A DNA stretch of 64,000 nucleotides from Vibrio sp. 14G-20 (lineage in GTDB: Bacteria; Pseudomonadota; Gammaproteobacteria; Enterobacterales; Vibrionaceae): contig NZ_JAPHPW010000001.1 of the NCBI RefSeq assembly GCF_026241515.1, forward strand, positions 186,001-250,000, read 5' to 3'. Made by a program: the position numbers and the translations under genes. Of this stretch, positions 1 to 8,446 are shown in pieces; within the stretch, counting starts at the first letter, position 1, and each line of letters starts with the position of its first letter. Under the pieces are notes generated by a model. It did not search any database. It was not told the origin of the DNA and saw nothing but the letters and a program-made list of their open reading frames with translations.

Positions 1-146
1 GAGCATTTACTCTTCATCTCAGAAGTTGGTTATTAATATACCTCAAAGAAAAAAGATTACAAGTATTTTTTGCTGTGCGTCACACTTTTTACCATTTATG
101 GTTATTTTACAAACTTATTTATGTAATTAAATTACAGAACAGAGCT

Positions 147-162
147 AAACAAACGTTTGCTT
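147..162. promoter_or_regulatory. PurR-like operator in the region upstream of pepD
   Basis: The 377 bases before pepD hold no gene. They contain AAACAAACGTTTGCTT, which matches the enterobacterial PurR consensus (ACGCAAACGTTTGCGT) at 13 of 16 positions including the central CG. A 7-bp stem (158-164 with 172-178) overlaps its right half. The site is over 200 bases from the pepD start, so it may serve a leftward gene outside the window. In Vibrio, gpt (purine salvage) often sits next to pepD, but that gene cannot be seen here. No clear -10/-35 pair for pepD was recognised. Confidence 0.35.
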
Positions 163-377
163 ATGCCATCAATAAGCATCAGCTCACTTATTAATGATCA
201 GATAGACAAGATCGCTTTCAAAATTTGAGGATTTTGAGGTTTAGAACCGCTACTCGTCAAAACGCTCAAGTGGTATGCTGTTGCCATCAAAACAGACCCA
301 TATTTTAGATTTTTGTTCTAAGTTTTCACCTATAGAAATCCTAAATATATGGTTATCAAATAAAAAAGGAGTCATCC

Positions 378-1850
378 GTGTCTGAATTCCATTCTGAGAT
401 CAGTAAATTGTCCCCTGCCCCTATTTGGCAGTTTTTCGATAAGATTTGTTCAATCCCACACCCTTCAAAGCATGAAGAAGAGCTTGCTCAATACATTATT
501 GCTTGGGCAACAGAGCAAGGCTTAGATGTACGCCGTGATCCAACGGGCAACGTATTCATCAAAAAGCCAGCAACGCCGGGTATGGAAAACAAAAAAGGTG
601 TCGTGCTACAAGCTCACATCGATATGGTTCCACAAAAGAACGAAGACACTGATCACGACTTTACAAAAGATCCAATCCAGCCATACATCGATGGTGAGTG
701 GGTTACAGCAAAAGGCACAACGCTTGGTGCTGACAACGGCATGGGCATGGCATCTTGCCTAGCTGTTCTTGCTTCAAACGAAATCCAACACGGCCCTATC
801 GAAGTTCTACTAACCGTAGATGAAGAAGCAGGCATGACTGGTGCGTTTGGTCTTGAAGCCGGTTGGTTAGAAGGCGATATCCTTCTTAATACTGACTCAG
901 AGCAAGAAGGTGAAGTGTACATGGGTTGTGCTGGCGGTATCGACGGCGCAATGACATTTGAAATTGCACGTAACGCAATTCCAGCCGACTTCGTAACACG
1001 CAAGCTAACGCTAAAAGGCCTAAAAGGCGGTCACTCTGGTTGTGACATTCACACTGGTCGTGCAAACGCAAACAAACTGATTGCTCGCTTCCTAGCCGGT
1101 CACGCAAAAGAGCTAGACCTTCGTATCGTCGAATTCAAAGGTGGTAGCCTTCGTAACGCAATTCCTCGTGAAGGTTTCGTAACGGTTGCTGTTCCTGCGG
1201 CAAACCAAGAAAAACTGGCTTCACTATACAACTACTACACAGAGCTGCTTTCAACAGAGCTAGGTAAAGTAGAAGACAGCATCGTGACCTTCAACGAAGA
1301 AGCTTCAGTTGAAATGGGCACACTAGCATCAGCAGACCAAGCTCGCTTTATCGCGGCACTTAACGCATGTCCAAACGGCGTGATTCGTATGAGTGACGAG
1401 ATTGAAGGTGTTGTTGAAACATCTCTAAACGTAGGTGTTATCACAACGGAAGAAGATTCAATCACAGTACTTTGCTTGATCCGTTCTCTTATCGACTCTG
1501 GTCGCAGCCAAGTAGAAAGTATGCTTCACTCTGTTGCTGAACTAGCAGGCGCAAACATCGCGTTCTCTGGTGCTTACCCAGGTTGGAAACCAGACGCAGA
1601 TTCAGAGATCATGCATATCTTCCGCGACATGTACGAAGGCATCTACGGTCACAAGCCAAACATCATGGTTATCCATGCTGGCCTTGAGTGTGGTCTGTTC
1701 AAAGAACCTTACCCGAACATGGATATGGTTTCTTTCGGCCCAACGATCAAGTTCCCACACTCTCCTGATGAGAAAGTGAAGATCGACACAGTTGAGCTGT
1801 TCTGGAACCAAATGGTTGCATTACTTGCTGCGATCCCAGAAAAAGCATAA
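378..1850 (+). CDS. pepD: aminoacyl-histidine dipeptidase (peptidase D)
   Basis: Cytosolic zinc dipeptidase of the M20 family that hydrolyses Xaa-His and other dipeptides. The product is 490 aa, the usual PepD length. Metal and catalytic residues are visible: H80 and D82 in AHIDMVPQ, D119 in LGADNGMG, the E149-E150 pair in TVDEEAGMTG, D173 in NTDSEQEGE, and a C-terminal histidine in GPTIKFPHSPDEK. The lid/dimerisation domain lies between the two catalytic halves. The start is GTG at 378, with AAAAGGAG 6-7 bases upstream. It is a single-gene unit that ends in a strong palindromic terminator shared with the convergent lipoprotein gene. Nothing unusual was seen in the protein. Confidence 0.96.
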   Translation: MSEFHSEISKLSPAPIWQFFDKICSIPHPSKHEEELAQYIIAWATEQGLDVRRDPTGNVFIKKPATPGMENKKGVVLQAHIDMVPQKNEDTDHDFTKDPIQPYIDGEWVTAKGTTLGADNGMGMASCLAVLASNEIQHGPIEVLLTVDEEAGMTGAFGLEAGWLEGDILLNTDSEQEGEVYMGCAGGIDGAMTFEIARNAIPADFVTRKLTLKGLKGGHSGCDIHTGRANANKLIARFLAGHAKELDLRIVEFKGGSLRNAIPREGFVTVAVPAANQEKLASLYNYYTELLSTELGKVEDSIVTFNEEASVEMGTLASADQARFIAALNACPNGVIRMSDEIEGVVETSLNVGVITTEEDSITVLCLIRSLIDSGRSQVESMLHSVAELAGANIAFSGAYPGWKPDADSEIMHIFRDMYEGIYGHKPNIMVIHAGLECGLFKEPYPNMDMVSFGPTIKFPHSPDEKVKIDTVELFWNQMVALLAAIPEKA

Positions 1851-1948
1851 ATCGATTCGCTAGTGTTTTTCAGTAAATGGTGTTTCCAATAAATGGGCTC
1901 TTCAATAAATAGCACTTTTCAGTAAACATCGTTTATTAAGAACAAAAT

Positions 1949-1976
1949 AAAACAGGTACTCATGAGTACCTGTTTT
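1949..1976. terminator. bidirectional terminator, 28-bp perfect palindrome
   Basis: AAAACAGGTACTCA is followed directly by its exact reverse complement, giving a perfect palindrome with A-runs on the left and T-runs on the right. It sits between the convergent pepD and DUF3332 genes and can terminate both. Confidence 0.9.
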
Positions 1977-2015
1977 TGTATCTAATCTTTGTCACTGCTA
2001 CTTGTGACTAAATAA

Positions 2016-2555
2016 CTAAGCGCGTGAAGCCGCGTAGCTTTCTAGCTCATCAATTGAAGTTTGTGCTACGACTTCGCCGTCGATGAAGTACGTCACCATC
2101 TCGCCATCACGAACACCGATTAACGTCGCACGCTCACCAGACTGGTAAGTGATGTCCATTTGGATAGTGTTTTCGTCGATCTGCTGCATTTGACCTTTCT
2201 CAATCATATCGGCACTCGTGATCGGGCCTACTGGCGCTTCAGTCAGTGACTTATCAAGCTGATCGTTGATATCAAGGTAAGTATCAGTCTTAGTATCAAA
2301 GATGTGCGGAGCACCTGTTAGTGGGTTGCTACCCGTCCAGAACTCTAGTGAGTTAAATACTAGGTAATCGGCAGCAACCGTTAGACCGTACGCAGGTGCA
2401 AGTAGTATGTTCAAACCACCACGAGCGTAGCGGTTGTCAACAGCCTTGATGTTGAACTTCATTAGGTAACCCGTTACTGCGTTGCTACCCACACAGCCAG
2501 ATAGAGCAACAGATACCACCGCTAGTGCTACAACTTTTGAAATTGTTTTTTTCAT
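2016..2555 (-). CDS. DUF3332 family lipoprotein
   Basis: Small predicted lipoprotein of 179 aa. The chosen start gives MKKTISKVVALAVVSVALSG followed by the lipobox Cys (LSGC), typical of a type II signal peptide. A start 66 bases further upstream would bury the signal peptide behind 22 unrelated residues, so it was rejected. The mature part carries LLAPAYGLTVAADYLVFN and FWTGSNPL, which I recognise as the DUF3332 family of Vibrio and relatives, whose function is unknown. It is probably anchored in the outer or inner membrane facing the periplasm. It stands alone and converges on pepD. Confidence 0.85.
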   Translation of the reverse strand: MKKTISKVVALAVVSVALSGCVGSNAVTGYLMKFNIKAVDNRYARGGLNILLAPAYGLTVAADYLVFNSLEFWTGSNPLTGAPHIFDTKTDTYLDINDQLDKSLTEAPVGPITSADMIEKGQMQQIDENTIQMDITYQSGERATLIGVRDGEMVTYFIDGEVVAQTSIDELESYAASRA

Positions 2556-2826
2556 TTTGATCTCGATATTTGAATTTGGCCGCCAAAAAATGGCGATGGA
2601 TAATACCAACCAACCGAACAATAAATATCAGCGTTAAATCAATGTATTGTCAGGAAATTCACAATTCTAAACCCCTTCTAACTAGCCAAATCAAAAACAG
2701 AAACCAATTAAGAAACCCCTCCATAAAAAAGTTTTGTCGTCACCGTAAAGCGATTGATTCGTACTAAAAATCAACGATTGATACATTCCGTGTTAACGAA
2801 TTATCACCATGTTGAGAACAACATAA

Positions 2827-3873
2827 ATGGCAAGACTAAAACCTAATCAACCCTTCGAATTACTTGGTTATACTGTTCAGCCAGGACAGAGAATGGAGAT
2901 TGAACTGCAAGCGGCTCAGCTTTACACGCATTCTCCACTTTCAATCCCGATTGAAATTATTCATGGTCGCCAAGCGGGCCCAACACTGATGGTAAACGCG
3001 GCGATCCACGGAGATGAACTAAACGGTGTTGAGATTGCACGACAACTGACCAATGCGATAGATCCAAAAAAACTGAAAGGAACACTACTTGTTGTGCCTA
3101 TCGTTAACGTATTTGGTTTTATCCATAAGTCTCGTTACCTACCAGACCGTCGTGACCTGAACCGTTGCTTCCCTGGAAGTGAGAAAGGATCACTGACATC
3201 ACGCATCGCTCACACCTTCTTTGAGAACGTAGCGAAGCACTGTGATTACATTTTGGATCTTCACACGGGTGCGATTCACCGTACTAACTTGCCACAGATC
3301 CGTGCAAACCTGTCGAACCCTGAAACACTGCGCATCGCAAAAGCGTTCGCAACACCCGTGATCATAGATTCTCCACTGCGTGATGGTTCATTGCGCAGCG
3401 AAGCGGAAAAATTAGGTATTCCTGTATTAACTTACGAAGGTGGTGAAGCGCTGCGTTTTGATCACCTAGCGATTCGTGCGGGTTACCTTGGCGTACATCA
3501 AGTGATGAAAGAAATCGGCATGCTGCGCCCTAACCGTAAGAAGTTACCAGAGCCAGTATTGAGTAAATCGACCAGTTGGATCCGCGCTGAATCAGACGGC
3601 ATTTTGCGTAATATGGTAAGGCTTGGCGAACAAGTTGAAACAGGACAAACCCTGGCTTACATCAGTTCTCCATTGGGTCACCAAGAAGGCCAAGTAATCA
3701 CCACTAAAGGCGGTATCGTGATTGGTCAACAAACTCTACCGTTGGTAAACGAAGGTGACGCAGTGTTCCACATTGCTTACTTCAAGCAAGATGATGATGA
3801 AGTGGGACAGTCTGTAGAGAGTTACATTGAAGAAGTCGCGGAAGACGATTGGCTGACAGCGCTAAACAACTAA
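2827..3873 (+). CDS. succinylglutamate desuccinylase/aspartoacylase family hydrolase
   Basis: 348-aa zinc-dependent hydrolase of the AstE/aspartoacylase (M14-like) family, which removes an acyl group from an N-acyl amino acid or related substrate. The zinc ligands are H61 and E64 in AAIHGDELNG and H146 in DLHTGAI. E204 in LTYEGGEAL is the likely catalytic glutamate. The C-terminal ~100 residues form a biotinyl/lipoyl-like beta domain (GEQVETGQTLAYISSP), as in other members. It is not in an ast operon, so the real substrate is unknown. Transcription is monocistronic, ending at a hairpin at 3905-3934 and then the terminator at 3961-4013. Confidence 0.85.
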   Translation: MARLKPNQPFELLGYTVQPGQRMEIELQAAQLYTHSPLSIPIEIIHGRQAGPTLMVNAAIHGDELNGVEIARQLTNAIDPKKLKGTLLVVPIVNVFGFIHKSRYLPDRRDLNRCFPGSEKGSLTSRIAHTFFENVAKHCDYILDLHTGAIHRTNLPQIRANLSNPETLRIAKAFATPVIIDSPLRDGSLRSEAEKLGIPVLTYEGGEALRFDHLAIRAGYLGVHQVMKEIGMLRPNRKKLPEPVLSKSTSWIRAESDGILRNMVRLGEQVETGQTLAYISSPLGHQEGQVITTKGGIVIGQQTLPLVNEGDAVFHIAYFKQDDDEVGQSVESYIEEVAEDDWLTALNN

Positions 3874-3904
3874 GGACCGATTTCGGGTAATTAGTGAATC
3901 AGAT

Positions 3905-3934
3905 ACGTAGCCACCAGCCATTCAGTGGTTACGT
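3905..3934. other. stem-loop downstream of the AstE-like gene
   Basis: ACGTAGCCAC pairs with GTGGTTACGT (one G-T wobble) across a 10-base loop. There is no T-run, so it is probably a 3'-end stabilising hairpin or accessory to the terminator that follows. Confidence 0.5.
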
Positions 3935-3960
3935 GATCCAGACCAATATGCCACAAATGA

Positions 3961-4013
3961 AAAAGCCCCGATAAACTTTTAACTAGAAAGAGAAAAGCTA
4001 TATCGGGGCTTTT
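3961..4013. terminator. bidirectional Rho-independent terminator
   Basis: AAAAGCCCCGATA (3961-3973) pairs with TATCGGGGCTTTT (4001-4013) over a 27-base loop, with seven T's following on the plus strand and A's before it. It serves the AstE-like gene and the convergent DUF3622 gene. Confidence 0.88.
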
Positions 4014-4068
4014 TTTACTTGTCCCTTATCTTAAAATTAAGGGACCTGTAAATTAATTGTGCACTGGA

Positions 4069-4386
4069 TTACTCAGCGTCTTCTTGCTCTTCTTCACGAG
4101 CTTTTGCGCGTGCTTCACGTGCTTGTTCAGCTTTAAGCTCTTTAGTGTGACGTAGTTCGTCACGCTCTTTACGCTGCTCTGATTTACGCTCGTTACGTTC
4201 TGCTTGGTTTGAGATGAAAGATGCTAGCTCTTTCTCTGCCCACTCTTGTGCTAGAGCTTCAGTTTCGAAACCAGACTCACGCTTAGATACTGTTGTGCTG
4301 CGAGACGTTACTTGACGAGTAATCTCTGCACACCAACCGTTGCGTTTTTCTGTAAGGCGGATATCAAATTTTTTGTTCTTAGACAT
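4069..4386 (-). CDS. DUF3622 domain protein
   Basis: 105-aa soluble protein recognised as the DUF3622 family common in Vibrio. The N-terminal ~55 residues (KKFDIRLTEKRNGWCAEITR) look like a small beta-rich domain. The C-terminal half is a highly charged, Lys/Arg/Glu-rich predicted helix ending in EEEQEDAE. No catalytic motif is seen and no function is known. The start ATG is preceded by the purine-rich stretch AGGAAAAAAT. It is a single gene. Confidence 0.8.
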   Translation of the reverse strand: MSKNKKFDIRLTEKRNGWCAEITRQVTSRSTTVSKRESGFETEALAQEWAEKELASFISNQAERNERKSEQRKERDELRHTKELKAEQAREARAKAREEEQEDAE

Positions 4387-4509
4387 GTTCTATTTTTTCC
4401 TAAGGGAGATCATTAAGGGATCGGTCACTTTGATAACTCCATCTAAGTGAGCATCTTTTAACACCATCCCTTGGTAAGCGCGGTATTAGAGCACAAATCA
4501 ATGAATATT

Positions 4510-4561
4510 GCTGCAAATATTTGCAGCGGATCACACTCCCATGCTGCAAATCGTTTGCGCC
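4510..4561. promoter_or_regulatory. tandem palindromic operators upstream of the adenine deaminase gene
   Basis: The 354-base gap 4387-4740 contains the perfect 18-bp palindrome GCTGCAAATATTTGCAGC at 4510-4527. Exactly 33 bp later comes the related GCTGCAAATCGTTTGCGCC (4543-4561). Each is followed by GGAT. The half-site GCAAA...TTTGC resembles PurR operators, but the first copy has TA instead of CG at its centre and the second has one extra base. This is a paired operator for an unidentified, perhaps purine-responsive regulator of the gene at 4741. Nothing else was seen in the gap. Confidence 0.55.
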
Positions 4562-4740
4562 GGATTTCAATGGGTTCGTAACTCTCGATTCATCATCAAC
4601 TTCTGTGCAATTTTATCGACAACAATGAAATGAACTATGCTCAAACAGAGATAAATGAAAGAGATAACCTGCAGGCTCAGGTTTACAGACTCTACTGTCT
4701 CGCCTACTCCGCCCATAATTAAAATAGCTAAGGAGTTGCT

Positions 4741-5751
4741 ATGGATAGCTTCATCAAACATTTACCCAAGGTTGAGCTGCATTTACATATTGAAGGCACG
4801 CTAGAACCTGAGCTGATGTTCCAACTGGCCAAGCGCAATAACGTGTCGATTCCCTTTGATAACCCAAACCAAGTAAGAGACGCGTACCAATTCCACAATC
4901 TTCAGTCTTTTCTCGATATCTATTATCAAGGCGCTAACGTACTGATTCATGAACAGGATTTCTATGACCTGACGTGGGCTTATCTGTTGAAGTGCCAGCA
5001 AGATAATGTGGTTCATACTGAGATATTCTTCGACCCTCAGACTCACACTGAACGCGGCATTGACTTTGAAGTCATCGTCGGCGGGATTACTCGAGCTTTG
5101 AATCAAGCGGAGCAAGAACTTGGCATCAGCAGCCAACTGATCATGTGCTTTCTGCGCCACCTTGATGAAGACAGCGCTTTTGAAACGCTCAAACAAGCCC
5201 TTCCCTATAAAGCTAAGATCATTGCCGTTGGGTTAGATTCATCAGAACAGGGCAATCCGCCAGAGAAGTTTAAACATGTATTCCAAGAGGCGATCAACCA
5301 AGGCTTCCTGACTGTCGCACACGCCGGAGAGGAAGGCCCTGCGCAAAATATTAGTGACGCACTGAGCTTATTAGGCATCACCCGTATTGATCATGGCGTT
5401 CGTTGTGTTGAAGATGAAGACTTGATGGAACAGCTAATCGCTAAACGCACACCGCTAACCGTGTGCCCGCTATCGAATACCAAACTAAAGGTCTTCAACA
5501 CCATGCAAGAACACAATATCGTCGAGTTGCTGAGAAAAGGGTTTTGCGTCACCATCAATTCCGATGATCCAGCTTACTTCGGCGGCTATATGAATGATAA
5601 CTTCCTCGCCGTCGCCAATGCTCATCCACTGACTAAAAACGAATTAGCGCAATTCAGTATTAATGCTGTCGAAGCGAGTTTCATCTCGCCTCACGCCAAA
5701 GAAGATCTCATTGCACAAGTGCGCCAATATCTTGCCGAGAATACTCACTAA
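4741..5751 (+). CDS. add: adenine deaminase (adenosine deaminase superfamily, type 2)
   Basis: 336-aa metal-dependent purine deaminase that converts adenine to hypoxanthine, or adenosine to inosine, in purine salvage. The amidohydrolase residues are H14 and H16 in ELHLHIEG, H194 and E197 in HAGEEG, H218 in IDHGVRC, and D275-D276 in INSDDPAYFGGY. The NSDDPAYFGGY form is the one I associate with fungal Aah1-type and bacterial type 2 adenine deaminases rather than classical adenosine deaminase, so adenine is the preferred substrate call. Many genomes label such genes add. RBS AAGGAG lies 6 bases before ATG. Paired palindromes upstream suggest repression by a DNA-binding protein. Confidence 0.85.
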   Translation: MDSFIKHLPKVELHLHIEGTLEPELMFQLAKRNNVSIPFDNPNQVRDAYQFHNLQSFLDIYYQGANVLIHEQDFYDLTWAYLLKCQQDNVVHTEIFFDPQTHTERGIDFEVIVGGITRALNQAEQELGISSQLIMCFLRHLDEDSAFETLKQALPYKAKIIAVGLDSSEQGNPPEKFKHVFQEAINQGFLTVAHAGEEGPAQNISDALSLLGITRIDHGVRCVEDEDLMEQLIAKRTPLTVCPLSNTKLKVFNTMQEHNIVELLRKGFCVTINSDDPAYFGGYMNDNFLAVANAHPLTKNELAQFSINAVEASFISPHAKEDLIAQVRQYLAENTH

Positions 5752-5791
5752 GAGAATAGACCTTTGAGAATGGAGCTTTACTGCGATCAAA

Positions 5792-5816
5792 AAAGGGAAG
5801 CTCAGTGCTTCCCTTT
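5792..5816. terminator. bidirectional terminator
   Basis: AAAGGGAAGC (5792-5801) pairs with GCTTCCCTTT (5807-5816) over a 5-base loop, flanked by A's on the left. It lies between the convergent deaminase and nnrS genes. Confidence 0.85.
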
Positions 5817-5842
5817 CAAAATGGGTTCGAAAATCAATAGGC

Positions 5843-7027
5843 TTAGCCTGGGTGACCATCCACTCTTGGCGTTAAAAGCATCATGCCGAACTTCCAGATA
5901 AACAACCCGAATGCTAACGTCCATAAACCGGCGCTGATGTTAACCATCTCAAATAAATACGCAGGGAAGAATGTCACACCCAAACTACGAACGAGTGCCG
6001 CGATAAAAATAGCCGAGAACGCCAAAGCCATACTTGGCCCTTTATAGATAGCACGGCCGGTATGTCCCATTGTCACTCGCGTAATCATCGCCAGAATCAA
6101 ACCACTCAAACCGCCAATCGCAAACAAGTGCAGCATGTTGTGGCTCGCGAACGGGTTGTCTAGCAAACCGCGTAGCAGCAAGCTGAGAGGGATACATAGA
6201 TAAGCCGCATGCAGCGACCACACCAAAGGTTCTGATAGCGTTGTCCAAGGTTTCCAACGGATAAAGCGCACCAACTGTGTCACACCTGCAAATACCATCA
6301 ACTCATTGCCGACTTGAGCAAAGGTCAATGGGAAGAAGCTCAACACAAATAAACCAACCAAAGGTAGATTAGCTAGCCATTCCAACCAAACCAGTGGTTG
6401 TGCTTTTTCAAAATCAAAGCGACGTGCTGTGAAGAATGGGATTACTCGCCCACCCATCACTGATAACAGCAAAGTAAACCACCACAACATAGCCTGCCAA
6501 ACTGCAGACGATGGAAATGGGGGCATGCCCTTTATGGTCGCGTAACTAGCAAAGTTCGCCACGATAGCCAATATAAACAGCGGCACAAAGAATAGATTCT
6601 TCCAGCCTTTCGACTTCACGACTCGGAAACCAATTTCGTAGGCGGCGAAGATTAAGAACAGCGCCTCAACCGACGAGATCAACCATAACGGTGCGGGTGT
6701 CCAAAACAGAATACGAGGTGCGAGCCACAAACCGACTAGCGCAGCTAATCGATAGTGCTTGGTGCCGTTGACACCCGTCCACGTTTGTACCGCCGTTAAC
6801 ACAAAACCAACCACTATCGCCATTGAGAAACCAAACAGCATTTCATGTACGTGCCACCACAGTGCAGGAACTTTTAAAATCTCAGGCTGACCGTTTTGGA
6901 ACATGATGACCCAAGCGACAATCGCAATCACGGCATAGAGACTGCCTAAAAAGAAGAAAGGTCGAAAGCCTAAACGCAGGTAGGCTGGAATCGCGTCTTC
7001 TACACTTTTATCTGTGATATTTAACAA
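5843..7027 (-). CDS. nnrS: NnrS family haem/copper membrane protein
   Basis: 394-aa polytopic inner-membrane protein with about 12 hydrophobic segments. The N-terminal AYLRLGFRPFFFLGS and the histidine-rich WWHVHEMLFGFSMA are hallmarks of NnrS, a haem- and copper-containing protein linked to nitric oxide and nitrosative-stress resistance, often under NsrR or FNR-type control. The C-terminal part keeps HNMLHLFAIGGLSGLI and RVTMGHTGR, which carry further conserved His residues. It is a single gene, with an FNR-like site about 50 bases upstream of the start. Confidence 0.9.
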   Translation of the reverse strand: MLNITDKSVEDAIPAYLRLGFRPFFFLGSLYAVIAIVAWVIMFQNGQPEILKVPALWWHVHEMLFGFSMAIVVGFVLTAVQTWTGVNGTKHYRLAALVGLWLAPRILFWTPAPLWLISSVEALFLIFAAYEIGFRVVKSKGWKNLFFVPLFILAIVANFASYATIKGMPPFPSSAVWQAMLWWFTLLLSVMGGRVIPFFTARRFDFEKAQPLVWLEWLANLPLVGLFVLSFFPLTFAQVGNELMVFAGVTQLVRFIRWKPWTTLSEPLVWSLHAAYLCIPLSLLLRGLLDNPFASHNMLHLFAIGGLSGLILAMITRVTMGHTGRAIYKGPSMALAFSAIFIAALVRSLGVTFFPAYLFEMVNISAGLWTLAFGLFIWKFGMMLLTPRVDGHPG

Positions 7028-7077
7028 ACTCGCTCCTAATTCTCAGATAAGCGGCCAAGGTATTACCTAAACCAAAT

Positions 7078-7091
7078 TTGGTGTGCATCAA
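7078..7091. promoter_or_regulatory. FNR-like operator upstream of nnrS
   Basis: TTGGTGTGCATCAA matches the FNR palindrome TTGAT-N4-ATCAA in 9 of 10 specific positions. It lies 51-64 bases upstream of the nnrS start, a position suited to anaerobic activation. The rest of 7028-7315 shows only a 10-bp palindrome, ACCTATAGGT, near 7222. Confidence 0.5.
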
Positions 7092-7315
7092 ACCCGATGC
7101 AATACGCAGATCACATTGCATGAAACGCGCCAATTAGATAAAACCAGTAAAAACAGCGACTCACGAGATTCACTAGCCAATAAACAAGTCAAAAAAACAC
7201 AACCAAAAGAGTCATAAAGACCTATAGGTGTATAAATAGAAACTTACTGACTTTTGGTATCTCGCCACATATAGTAAGACTAGACTTAAATGGAACAACT
7301 CAGACAAGGAATGCG

Positions 7316-7870
7316 ATGTATATTTTTGGTTATGGCAGCTTAATCAACTCATCTTCACGCCAGCTTACCGGTCAGACGGGGCAAGCGATCCCTGCGATTG
7401 TTCATGGCTTAATTCGCCATTGGAGCAAGATCGATGACAGCTATGTGTTATCACCTTTGATCGTCAATCTCGGCGAGGGACAAGTGAATGGTGTGTTGCT
7501 TGAGGTGGATGATATTGCACTGGCTGAGTTTGATCGCCGTGAGCGTGGTTATCACCGCATCGAATTAAAGGCCTCTCAGATAGAAAGCCAAGATGAGTTC
7601 AAACAGGATCAATCGATCTGGGTTTACATCAAAGACGAGATTGAAGCACCTTGCGAAAACAGCCCTATCGTTCAAACCTATGTCGATACAGTATTAGCAG
7701 GATGTTTAGAGGTGTCTGAAAGCTTTGCGGCGCACTTTGTTAAACACACACAAGGTTGGCATCACCCATTAGAAAATGATCGCCACCAGCCTAAATACGG
7801 CAACCTTGCTGGAGTTTCCGATCACCACCACAGTGTGATTGATGGCTTGATACTGACCGTGCGTAGCTAG
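7316..7870 (+). CDS. gamma-glutamylcyclotransferase-like (AIG2/GGCT fold) protein
   Basis: 184-aa soluble protein with the GGCT-fold signature FGYGSLIN at residues 4-11, which binds the gamma-glutamyl group. A candidate catalytic glutamate sits in DRRERGYHRIEL, so it could cyclise gamma-glutamyl amines to 5-oxoproline. Members of this fold also include non-enzymatic proteins, so the exact substrate is unknown. The C-terminal ~40 residues (HHPLENDRHQPKYGNLA) are histidine-rich. The start ATG follows AAGGAATGCG with good spacing. It is a single gene that converges on the ygjH-like gene and shares a stem-loop with it. Confidence 0.8.
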   Translation: MYIFGYGSLINSSSRQLTGQTGQAIPAIVHGLIRHWSKIDDSYVLSPLIVNLGEGQVNGVLLEVDDIALAEFDRRERGYHRIELKASQIESQDEFKQDQSIWVYIKDEIEAPCENSPIVQTYVDTVLAGCLEVSESFAAHFVKHTQGWHHPLENDRHQPKYGNLAGVSDHHHSVIDGLILTVRS

Positions 7871-7874
7871 TAGA

Positions 7875-7910
7875 TTTAGGTTGGTGAACACATTGACTCA
7901 CCAACCTAAA
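7875..7910. terminator. stem-loop between convergent genes
   Basis: TTTAGGTTGGTGA pairs perfectly with TCACCAACCTAAA over a 10-base loop. The T-tract is short, but the position directly after the GGCT-like stop and before the ygjH stop supports a bidirectional terminator. Confidence 0.65.
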
Positions 7911-7916
7911 GTGAGC

Positions 7917-8252
<336 letters not shown>

Positions 8253-8309
8253 TCACTTCCTATATTGGTTTGTTTTTACTCATTAAATCATTTACTAAAA
8301 TTAAGTAAA

Positions 8310-8325
8310 ATGTAAATGTTTACAC
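8310..8325. promoter_or_regulatory. GalR operator upstream of galR
   Basis: ATGTAAATGTTTACAC matches the GalR/GalS consensus GTGNAANCGNTTNCAC, with changes at position 1 and the central C. It lies about 125 bases before galR and suggests autoregulation. Just upstream is an imperfect inverted repeat ATTTACT...AGTAAAAT (8289-8311). Confidence 0.7.
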
Positions 8326-8446
8326 TAGCATTAAGCCTAATAATTACAAGCGGTAAAGATCTCATTACTGGAAGTAAAATGAGAGTTTCGTTGCCTTACT
8401 ATCATTGTCGGTGTTAAATAGATGCAGCAATGTATAGAGGTTAAAA

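Noticed and set aside
3961..4013. Small RNA gene between the AstE-like and DUF3622 genes
   Set aside because: The structured sequence is explained by a bidirectional terminator and no promoter was seen.
4543..4561. GCTGCAAATCGTTTGCGCC as a true PurR box
   Set aside because: The half-sites are one base too far apart for the PurR dyad; kept only as part of an unidentified paired operator.
4567..4761. 64-codon minus-strand reading frame between the DUF3622 and deaminase genes
   Set aside because: It overlaps the deaminase start and ribosome binding site, has no family features, and lies in the operator/promoter region.
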